From NCBI GenBank assembly GCA_020636325.1, contig JACJYC010000003.1, forward strand, positions 248,001 through 312,000: a DNA stretch of 64,000 bases, in the 5' to 3' direction. Below are positions 16,397-22,584 of this stretch, piece after piece. This DNA is from Lewinellaceae bacterium. Lineage in GTDB: Bacteria; Bacteroidota; Bacteroidia; Chitinophagales; Saprospiraceae. How positions within the stretch are numbered: position 1 is the first letter of the stretch; every line of letters starts with the position of its first letter. A model generated the notes under the pieces. It did no database searches. It had not been told where the DNA came from and saw only the letters and a program-made list of their open reading frames with translations. A program made the translations under genes and the position numbers.

Positions 16397-17962
16397 CTTC
16401 GCAACCTCATCCCCCAAAGCCGCCATCCGAAACCTGGTCAGCTCCGGTTCCTTGTGCTGGGTCTCCATAATGCGGCGGATCTTTTCCACAATTTCAGGGT
16501 GTCCGGAGGCTATGTCATGGGATTCGGCCGGGTCCGATTTCAGGTCGAACAGTTGTATTTCGGAAGGGCCTTTGTGCAATTCCAGGCGGATCCCTTTCCA
16601 GTCGCCCATCCTGACGGCTTGCTGGCCGTCGTATTCCGGGAACTCCCAGTAGAGGAATTCGTGCGCCGCTTGTTCGTTCGTTTTCCCCATCAGCGCAGGC
16701 AGGAAGCTGATGCCGTCGGTCGGCGGCGGTTCGGCTCCGGTCAGTTCGGCCAGCGTCGGCATGACGTCGTAGAAAGAGAGCTGGTGCAGGCTTTCCGAAC
16801 CAGGGTTGATCTTACCCGGCCAGCAGGCGATAAAGGGCTCGCGGATACCGCCTTCGTGTACAAAACCTTTGCCCCAGCCGTACTCGGATTTAAACGGTCC
16901 GGCGCTGTTGAAATAGGGTGAGTCCGTTCCGCCGTTGTAGGTGGGGCCGTTGTCGCTGGTGAATACGATGAGGGTATTTTCTTCCAGACCCAGTTCCCGC
17001 AGTTTGGCAACGAGCTCCCCCACTTTCTCATCGAGGTAGGAGATCATGGCGGCGTAGGCAGCGTGCGGAGTCCGGTTGGGGAAGTAGCCTTTGTCGCCGA
17101 CGTAGGGTGCTTCGGGGCCGAATTTCTGCCGGTAATGGTCCACCCAATGCGGGGGCGCTTGCAAGGGGGCGTGCGATATCGGGGTGGCATAATATAGAAA
17201 GAAGGGGTTGTCCTTGTTTTGTTCGATGAAACCGAGGGCTTCTTTTTGCATAAGGTCCGGCGAATATTCCCTGAGCCAGAAATTGGCGTAGGCGGTTGAA
17301 TCGTCGGGGTCGGCGCCTTCGGAGAGTTTGGTTCCGGGCGGCACCAGGGGGTTGTCCAGTCGTACTTTTTCCCTGTTTTTCCAAAGATGGAGCGGGAAAT
17401 AGGTATGGGCCTGCCGCTGGCAATTGTAGCCGAAGAAGAAGTCGAATCCCTGGTTATTGGGAATGCCGTCGCTCAGCGGTCCGCCGAGTCCCCATTTGCC
17501 GACCATGCCGGTGGCGTATCCCCGGGATTTCAGCACCTCTGCGACCGTCAGCGAATCGACCGGCAGCGGGCGTTGACCTTCCAGGTTGGGATCTTCTGCC
17601 GCCCTGGCGAAATTCCAGACTTCGCCGCGTTCGCCCCATTCGTCGTTGCCCCGGATGTAGGCGTGCCCGGTATGGCGCCCCGTAAGCAATACGCAGCGCG
17701 CGGGAGCGCAAACCGGCGAACCGGAGTAGGCCTGGGTGAATCGCATGCCGCGCCGCGCCAGATCATCGATATTGGGCGTTTCGATTTTGGTCTGTCCGTA
17801 GCAGCCGAGTTCGCCGTAGCCCAGGTCATCGGCCATGATGAAGATGATGTTGGGCGGTGCGAGCGGCGTTTCGGTTTTGGCTTTGCAGCCGGAAAGGAGG
17901 GTTGTTCCTGACAGGGTCAGCAACACTAAAGCCGGAAAGGATCTGATGTTCATCCTGGCCAT
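16391..17962 (-). CDS. Sulfatase (arylsulfatase family), lipoprotein
   Basis: 523 residues from the ATG at 17962 (another ATG at 17953). The signal with lipobox LLSGC indicates a lipoprotein. NIIFIMADDLGYGELGCYG gives the metal-binding Asp pair, and VCAPARCVLLTGR contains C-x-P-x-R, whose Cys is converted to formylglycine by a sulfatase-maturing enzyme. Other active-site segments are FFLYYATPISHAPLQAP, FTSDNGPTYNGG and the late W-G-K-G-F-V-H-E-G-G-I-R-E-P stretch. The sequence resembles arylsulfatase A-like enzymes of sulfated-polysaccharide users. No maturase or polysaccharide locus is adjacent. The final residues (VAKN) and stop lie in the octamer repeat. Confidence 0.92.
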   Translation of the reverse strand: MARMNIRSFPALVLLTLSGTTLLSGCKAKTETPLAPPNIIFIMADDLGYGELGCYGQTKIETPNIDDLARRGMRFTQAYSGSPVCAPARCVLLTGRHTGHAYIRGNDEWGERGEVWNFARAAEDPNLEGQRPLPVDSLTVAEVLKSRGYATGMVGKWGLGGPLSDGIPNNQGFDFFFGYNCQRQAHTYFPLHLWKNREKVRLDNPLVPPGTKLSEGADPDDSTAYANFWLREYSPDLMQKEALGFIEQNKDNPFFLYYATPISHAPLQAPPHWVDHYRQKFGPEAPYVGDKGYFPNRTPHAAYAAMISYLDEKVGELVAKLRELGLEENTLIVFTSDNGPTYNGGTDSPYFNSAGPFKSEYGWGKGFVHEGGIREPFIACWPGKINPGSESLHQLSFYDVMPTLAELTGAEPPPTDGISFLPALMGKTNEQAAHEFLYWEFPEYDGQQAVRMGDWKGIRLELHKGPSEIQLFDLKSDPAESHDIASGHPEIVEKIRRIMETQHKEPELTRFRMAALGDEVAKN

Positions 17963-18050
17963 CGGTGGTTCTTTTGGGCTAATGTAGGGATTATTTTTTG
18001 GTATGAGCTCAAACAGTATGCTGTGCGGCCACTCCATTCCAGCCAATGTC

Positions 18051-18108
18051 TTATCCTTCGCGCCTTCAGGCTGTTTGAGGGGTAAATGTCCAAAAGCGCG
18101 AAGGATAA
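18051..18108. repeat. 13-bp perfect inverted repeat upstream of the sulfatase gene
   Basis: TTATCCTTCGCGC (18051-18063) and GCGCGAAGGATAA (18096-18108) are perfect complements around a 32-nt loop. It lies 89-146 bp upstream of the sulfatase start. It could be an operator, a folded 5' leader or a small repeat element. Confidence 0.7.
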
Positions 18109-18286
18109 TGCCGCGGCACGCGGTATAACGGCCCATCTGCTGATGCCGGAACCCTCGCTGGCAGTGTGCGTTGTCCATTCAAACAGAATCTTCCCGGAAT
18201 TTCCACGCAACGAACATTCCAAAAATGGACGACTGCCACTTTTAAATTTCGCATTTTTTCTTTTACATTTTGCATTTGATCAACAA

Positions 18287-18579
18287 GTCAAGAGGCAACG
18301 GGAAGTTGCCGCTTGACACCACACAAAAGACCAAACGCAACGCCTTACGGACGCCCGTCAACTATCAAAAATGCACTTGACGGAGACGGTGCGGGAGGGG
18401 GCTCATTAGTGTTCGACCGGAGGAAGTTTAATGAGCCAAGCGTTTTTGGTTACTTTTTTCGCGATTGAAAAAAGTAACAAACTTCAGAGGCAACGAACAG
18501 AAAACAAGGGTTTTATCGATCGCAGAATCAAAAAAACCTGGTTGGAAAGTCAAGAAGCAACGGAAAGTTGCTGCTTGAC
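18287..18579. repeat. Cluster of palindromic elements in a long intergenic region
   Basis: The gap from 17963 to 18771 holds no convincing gene. It contains two 31-bp hairpins of the same family (18287-18317 and 18549-18579): GTCAAG-A-[GGCAAC or AGCAAC], a 5-nt loop, then [GTTGCC or GTTGCT]-G-CTTGAC. Between them lie GGCTCATTA/TAATGAGCC (18400-18408, 18429-18437) and TTACTTTTTTC/GAAAAAAGTAA (18450-18460, 18467-18477), plus a half copy AGAGGCAACG near 18487-18496. This looks like a stack of small dispersed repeat elements. Confidence 0.75.
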
Positions 18580-18711
18580 AACCTGACCAAAATAACGAAA
18601 AATACCAAGTCTTAGCACAAAACAAAATTAGGCTTGAGCAACAATAACCGCATATAGGCAAAAATGAGCAATACAAAACAAAATGTCTTGCAAATTAAGG
18701 CGGGAAAACAT

Positions 18712-18747
18712 AAACAAAAAAGCCATTGGCTCTAAAAACCAATGGCT
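18712..18747 (-). terminator. Rho-independent terminator of tRNA-Thr
   Basis: AGCCATTGG (18721-18729) and CCAATGGCT (18739-18747) form a 9-bp stem. On the minus strand the stem is followed by TTTTTGTTT. It lies 25 bp after the tRNA 3' end. Confidence 0.85.
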
Positions 18748-18771
18748 TATACAAACTTGAATAATTCTTGG

Positions 18772-18847
<76 letters not shown>

Positions 18848-18861
18848 TTTTAGAAGATGCG

Positions 18862-18918
18862 AGGATTTGAGTATTCGAGGAATCGAGTATTCGATTTGGA
18901 GTTCCTCAGTTCCTCCTC
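18862..18918. repeat. Short degenerate repeat (TATTCGAGG / TTCCTCAG words) upstream of tRNA-Thr
   Basis: Words such as GAGTATTCGAGGAATCGAG and TTCCTCAGTTCCTCC recur here, the latter identical to part of the octamer repeat at 16309-16396. It lies between the tRNA and its likely promoter. Confidence 0.5.
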
Positions 18919-18979
18919 CGGCCGCTTTAGCTACGGAATACAATGAAGTAGCGGCGGCGGCAGTTCAAAAAACCGGCTG

Positions 18980-19010
18980 CAAATATAAACCTCTTTTTAA
19001 TATCTGCCAA
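18980..19010 (-). promoter_or_regulatory. Bacteroidota promoter, minus strand (probably tRNA-Thr)
   Basis: On the minus strand TTG, 20 bp, then TATATTTG (complement of 18980-18987) gives a full -33/-7 pair. It points toward tRNA-Thr, which starts about 125 bp further on. Confidence 0.55.
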
Positions 19011-19030
19011 TAGTCGCGCAAAAAAATCCA

Positions 19031-19038
19031 TACCTTTG
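19031..19038 (+). promoter_or_regulatory. Bacteroidota -7 element of tesB
   Basis: TACCTTTG matches TAnnTTTG exactly and lies 20 bp before the tesB ATG. The -33 position reads AAT rather than TTG. Confidence 0.5.
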
Positions 19039-19058
19039 GCGCAAATCGCACGCCTTTT

Positions 19059-19916
19059 ATGAAACAGGTCGCCGAACTGATCTCGCTGCTCGAACTGGAA
19101 CCCATTGAGAACAACCTCTTTCGCGGACAAAGCCGCAGCGTAGGCTCCAAACGGGTGTTCGGCGGACAGGTGCTGGCGCAGGCCCTCAGCGCCGCTACCC
19201 AGACCGTGCCGGAAGACCGGTTCGTACACTCGCTGCACGGGTATTTCATCCTGCCCGGCGATATGGAACGGCCCATCATCTTTGAAGTGGACCGCATCCG
19301 CGACGGCGGCAGCTTCACCACCCGCCGCGTGAAGGGCATCCAGAACGGACAGGCCATCTTCAATATGTCGGCCTCCTTCCAATTGGTGCAGGATGGGTTC
19401 GAACACCAGATCCGGATGCCCGATGTGTCGCCGCCGGAAGACCTGCCAAGCTGGGAAGGGATGGCCAAGGAGTACGGCGACCTGCTGCCGCCCAACCTCA
19501 AGCGGATCCTGGATGTGGAACGCCCCATCGAATTCCGGCCGGTGGAGTTCTACAACCCGCTCACGGCCGATAAATACGACCCGTACCGGCATATCTGGAT
19601 GAAAGCGCGCGGGGACATGCCCGACGATAAGAAATGGCACGCCCTGGTGCTGGCCTATACCTCCGATTACAACCTGCTCACCACGGCGCTGCTGCCGCAC
19701 GGCATGGTGTCCGACTTCTCAAAGCTGCAAATGGCCAGTCTGGACCACGCCATGTGGTTCCACCGCGATTTCAGGGTCGACGACTGGCTGCTGTACGCCG
19801 TCGACAGTCCCAGCGCCTCAGGCGCGCGCGGCTTTACCCGGGGCAATATCTTTGACCGAGCGGGAAGGTTGGTCGCTTCCGTAGTGCAGGAAGGCCTGAT
19901 CCGGCCTATACGATAA
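19059..19916 (+). CDS. tesB: Acyl-CoA thioesterase II
   Basis: 285 residues, the usual TesB length, built of two hot-dog folds. Segments seen are LFRGQSRSVGSKRVFGGQVLAQAL near the N-terminus (written here within the limit as FRGQS and RVFGGQVLAQAL), HSLHGYFILPGD, DGGSFTTRRV, and in the second half SLDHAMWFHRDFRVDDWLLY with the conserved Asp of the D-x-x-x-W active site, then GFTRGNIFDRAGRLVAS. It hydrolyses medium- to long-chain acyl-CoA to free acid and CoA in the cytoplasm. It is a single gene with its own promoter element, between tRNA-Thr (divergent) and rpsU (convergent). Confidence 0.95.
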   Translation: MKQVAELISLLELEPIENNLFRGQSRSVGSKRVFGGQVLAQALSAATQTVPEDRFVHSLHGYFILPGDMERPIIFEVDRIRDGGSFTTRRVKGIQNGQAIFNMSASFQLVQDGFEHQIRMPDVSPPEDLPSWEGMAKEYGDLLPPNLKRILDVERPIEFRPVEFYNPLTADKYDPYRHIWMKARGDMPDDKKWHALVLAYTSDYNLLTTALLPHGMVSDFSKLQMASLDHAMWFHRDFRVDDWLLYAVDSPSASGARGFTRGNIFDRAGRLVASVVQEGLIRPIR

Positions 19917-19950
19917 GACGGAGTGCGGATGAAAAATCAGCCTGGAAAAT

Positions 19951-19977
19951 AGAAAAAAAATTCCCGGGAGCCGGGAA
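19951..19977 (-). terminator. Rho-independent terminator of rpsU
   Basis: TTCCCGG-GAG-CCGGGAA (19961-19977) is a 7-bp stem with 3-nt loop; on the minus strand it is followed by TTTTTTTT (complement of 19953-19960). It lies 52 bp after the rpsU stop. Confidence 0.85.
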
Positions 19978-20029
19978 AGATAGGGTGGGAGGGAGCCCTC
20001 CCGAGCAAGGGGTATAAAACCTTGACGGC

Positions 20030-20224
20030 TTATACCTCTTCCTCGCGACGGATCTGTTCTTTGTATTGCGCCTTCAGGATCTCATTGCGCCTTTTAACAG
20101 AAGGCTTGGTGAACTCCTTGCGGGTGCGCAATTCGCGCATGATGCCGGCATTCTGAAACTTGCGTTTGTAGCGCTTCAATGCCTTATCAATGCTTTCGCC
20201 ATCTTTAACATCAATGATCAGCAT
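20030..20224 (-). CDS. rpsU: 30S ribosomal protein S21
   Basis: 64 residues, the typical Bacteroidota bS21: ESIDKALKRYKRKFQ, then RELRTRKEFTKPSVKRR and a basic tail ending in EEEV. bS21 sits near the mRNA exit region of the 30S subunit beside the anti-Shine-Dalgarno sequence of 16S rRNA; in Bacteroidota it takes part in hiding that sequence, which fits weak SD use in this window. It has its own consensus promoter and terminator, so it is monocistronic. Confidence 0.97.
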   Translation of the reverse strand: MLIIDVKDGESIDKALKRYKRKFQNAGIMRELRTRKEFTKPSVKRRNEILKAQYKEQIRREEEV

Positions 20225-20249
20225 ATGCTCGTTTTAATTTTTAGCGCCG

Positions 20250-20280
20250 CAAAGGTACGGCGACCGGATTAAATAACAAA
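20250..20280 (-). promoter_or_regulatory. Bacteroidota promoter of rpsU
   Basis: On the minus strand TTTG, 19 bp, then TACCTTTG (complement of 20250-20257). Both elements match the Bacteroidota sigma-A consensus exactly. The start of transcription would be about 20-25 bp before the rpsU ATG. Confidence 0.8.
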
Positions 20281-20314
20281 GCAATTGTGCGGAAAAACTT
20301 TTACCCCATGGCGG

Positions 20315-20494
20315 ATTGTTGTTGATTATGATTGTTGATTGTTGTTTATGATTGTTTATTGTTGTTGATTATAGTTGGCGGCCGACAACAATCAACAACT
20401 ATAAACCAACATAAACCTATAAACCAACATAAACCAAAATAAACCTATAAACCAACATAAACCTATAAACCAGCATAAACCAAAACAAACCAAA
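20315..20494. repeat. TTGTTGATT / ATAAACCAACATAAACC repeat tract before the paaD-like gene
   Basis: The left part (20315-20378) is made of TTGTTGATTATGATTG-like words; the right part (20385-20494) repeats AACAATCAAC and then AACCAACATAAACCTATAAACC. The two halves are partly complementary around CGGCCG, giving a long imperfect inverted repeat. The start codon at 20495 lies directly in the end of the A-rich tract. Confidence 0.85.
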
Positions 20495-20980
20495 ATGAAC
20501 CAAAGCAAACAAATCCGGCAACTCCTCGAACAAGTCCCCGACCCGGAGATCCCGGTGCTCAGCGTGGTGGACCTGGGGATCGTCCGCGACGTGATCTGGA
20601 CGGATGCCGGGCCCGAAATCGTCATCACGCCGACCTATTCAGGCTGCCCGGCCATGAATACCATCGAGATCAACATCCGGGCGGTGCTGGAGGACAACGG
20701 ATTCCCTGACGCGAAGATCACCACCGTCCTGTCGCCGGCCTGGACGACCGACTGGATGAGCGAGGCGGGCCGCGAAAAACTCCTGGCCTACGGCATCGCA
20801 CCGCCCAAAAAAGGGGAAAAGGACAAACACGCCCTCTTCGCCGACCCGCCCCGGATCGCCTGCCCCCATTGCGGCTCCAAGGACACGGAAATGGTCGCCC
20901 AATTCGGCTCCACCGCCTGCAAGGCCATGTACCGCTGCCTGTCCTGCAAGGAGCCTTTCGACTATTTCAAATGCCATTGA
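20495..20980 (+). CDS. paaD: PaaD-like protein (phenylacetyl-CoA epoxidase assembly subunit family)
   Basis: 161 residues. The N-terminal MIP18/DUF59 domain has VPDPEIPVLSVVDLGIVRDV and TYSGCPAMNTIE, the conserved Cys motif for Fe-S handling. The C-terminal part has CPHCG and CLSC pairs (C-x2-C...C-x2-C), the zinc- or Fe-S-binding tail specific to PaaD/PaaJ. In the paa pathway PaaD helps assemble the diiron/Fe-S epoxidase PaaABCE, which attacks phenylacetyl-CoA. Here it stands alone without paaABCE or paaK, although the sequence is fully intact. It may serve a distant paa cluster. The first codons derive from the preceding A-rich repeat. Confidence 0.88.
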   Translation: MNQSKQIRQLLEQVPDPEIPVLSVVDLGIVRDVIWTDAGPEIVITPTYSGCPAMNTIEINIRAVLEDNGFPDAKITTVLSPAWTTDWMSEAGREKLLAYGIAPPKKGEKDKHALFADPPRIACPHCGSKDTEMVAQFGSTACKAMYRCLSCKEPFDYFKCH

Positions 20981-21006
20981 TGCCGGACCCGAATTTCGGG
21001 CTTCAG

Positions 21007-21106
21007 TTTTCCACACCGAGTTATCAACATTGTGGAAAAGTTTACTAACAATGTTAAGTGTTTGAAAAACAGTCAATTGATGCAATTATCAACATGGTGT
21101 GGATAA
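21007..21106. promoter_or_regulatory. Cluster of DnaA-box-like sites
   Basis: Five 9-mers lie within 100 bp: TTTTCCACA (21007), TTATCAACA (21021), TGTGGAAAA (21031), TTATCAACA (21086) and TGTGGATAA (21098). The last is a perfect DnaA box (TTATCCACA) on the other strand; the rest are one or two bases off. They are arranged as two inverted groups. This is either a DnaA-controlled region for the nrdBA operon, as known in E. coli nrdAB, or part of a chromosomal origin. Confidence 0.6.
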
Positions 21107-21115
21107 CTTCTGCTT

Positions 21116-21569
21116 GATCGGAGCCGTGCAGTGGTTAATTTAGTGCTCCTAAGTTGGTGCAACTATCGGGAAAACTGTGTGTGGTTCTCAACCGAGTTTA
21201 TTTGGAGCTCGCCAATCCCCGACCACGGGCGATTTCGACGCGAGTCACTAAGGATCGGTGAATTAATAAGTGTCGCTTTTTATAGGTCAGGCATTTTGTT
21301 CCTAACCAAGGCGAGGGTTCCCGACCTTAGCCGTAGCTAAGGGAGGCGGTTCCTCAACGCAGGGTAGGAGGAAAAGGCCTCCTAGGAAAGTGGGCAGTTA
21401 TTATTTCAGCGGTCCTAAAGCAGCAAGGGATAACAGAAGGGGAAGATCCCACCTGGTTTTAAGCAGGATAAAATCAAGTTTTATTTTTCAGTTACCGCGG
21501 ACGAACAGCCTTCGCCCGGGCCTGCTTCGTATTGCAAATACTTCAATCATACATAAATTTTAAGTCATC
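21116..21569 (+). ncRNA. Long structured leader upstream of nrdB (unidentified)
   Basis: About 450 bp without a convincing gene, just before nrdB. It contains many strong hairpins on the + strand: GGAGC/GCTCC (21120-21149), GTTG-GTG-CAAC, CCTTAGC-CGTA-GCTAAGG (about 21323-21340), TAGGAGG-AAAAGG-CCTCCTA (about 21366-21385), and GGGAT/ATCCC (about 21428-21452) followed by CCTG/CAGG. I compared it by eye with RNase P RNA, tmRNA, SRP RNA, cobalamin riboswitch and group I intron consensus elements and found no match. It may be a cis-regulatory leader of the ribonucleotide reductase operon or a separate RNA. Confidence 0.4.
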
Positions 21570-22547
21570 ATGAGTCAGCAAATTGAACCTATCTTACAGG
21601 AAAACCCCAACCGGTTTGTCCTCTTTCCCATCGAACACGACGACATCTGGCAATTCTACAAGAAATCGGAAGCCAATTTCTGGACCGCAGAGGAGATCGA
21701 CCTGGCCCAGGACCTGACGGACTGGGATCAGAAGCTCAACGACAATGAGCGCCATTTCATCAAGCACGTCCTGGCCTTTTTCGCCGCCAGCGACGGGATC
21801 GTGAACGAAAACCTGGCTGAGAACTTCGTCAGCGAAGTCCAGTATACCGAGGCCAAATTCTTCTACGGTTTTCAGATCATGATGGAGAATATCCATTCCG
21901 AAACCTATTCCCTGCTGATCGATACCTATATAAAGGATCCGAAGGAAAAGGATTACCTCTTCAATGCCATTGAGAACCTGGAATGCGTCAACAAAAAGGC
22001 CAACTGGGCCCTGCGCTGGATCAAGAACAGCACGTTCGCCGAACGCCTGATCGCGTTCGCCGCCGTTGAGGGCATCTTCTTTTCCGGGTCCTTCTGTTCC
22101 ATCTTCTGGCTGAAGAACCGGGGCCTGATGCCGGGCCTTTCCTTCTCCAACGAACTGATCTCGCGGGACGAGGGCATGCACTGCGACTTTGCCTGCCTGC
22201 TGTACAATGACCACATCGCCAATAAACTGTCGCCGGATACGGTCAAAAAGATCATCATGGACGCGGTGGAGATTGAAAAGGAATTCGTTTCCGACGCCAT
22301 CCCCGTGAAGCTGATCGGCATGAACGCCGAGCTGATGCAGCAGTACATCGAATTTGTCGCCGACCGCCTGCTGGCCGCCCTCAACCAGCCTAAAGTGTAC
22401 AAGGTCGAAAACCCCTTCCCGTGGATGGACCTCATTTCAATCCAGGGGAAAACGAACTTCTTCGAAAAGCGCGTAGGCGATTACCAGAAGTCGGGCGTGA
22501 TGACCGAGCGCGACAAGCAGGTGTTCACCCTCAATGAAGATTTTTAG
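21570..22547 (+). CDS. nrdB: Ribonucleoside-diphosphate reductase, beta subunit (class I)
   Basis: 325 residues. It carries the diiron carboxylate ligands in the usual helices: WTAEEIDLAQD near the start, ENIHSETYSLL (E-x-x-H), AVEGIFFSGSF, and RDEGMHCDFA (E-x-x-H). The subunit houses the metal/radical cofactor that starts deoxyribonucleotide synthesis, and pairs with the alpha subunit encoded 37 bp downstream. The C-terminal tail (QVFTLNEDF) resembles the peptide that docks to the alpha subunit. The gene is preceded by an unusually long structured leader and a DnaA-box cluster, suggesting control tied to replication. Confidence 0.96.
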   Translation: MSQQIEPILQENPNRFVLFPIEHDDIWQFYKKSEANFWTAEEIDLAQDLTDWDQKLNDNERHFIKHVLAFFAASDGIVNENLAENFVSEVQYTEAKFFYGFQIMMENIHSETYSLLIDTYIKDPKEKDYLFNAIENLECVNKKANWALRWIKNSTFAERLIAFAAVEGIFFSGSFCSIFWLKNRGLMPGLSFSNELISRDEGMHCDFACLLYNDHIANKLSPDTVKKIIMDAVEIEKEFVSDAIPVKLIGMNAELMQQYIEFVADRLLAALNQPKVYKVENPFPWMDLISIQGKTNFFEKRVGDYQKSGVMTERDKQVFTLNEDF

Positions 22548-22584
22548 TCATCTCTATTAACCAATTGAATAATCCTATAGCATC

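Noticed and set aside
21131..21340. Small + strand frame (69 codons) in the nrdB leader
   Set aside because: No recognisable protein features, and the region is better explained as structured leader sequence.
21116..21569. Known RNA (RNase P, tmRNA, SRP, cobalamin riboswitch, group I intron, 23S fragment)
   Set aside because: A few short words (e.g. CGGTCCTAA and GGGATAACAG, also found in 23S rRNA) are present, but the rest of each consensus is absent.
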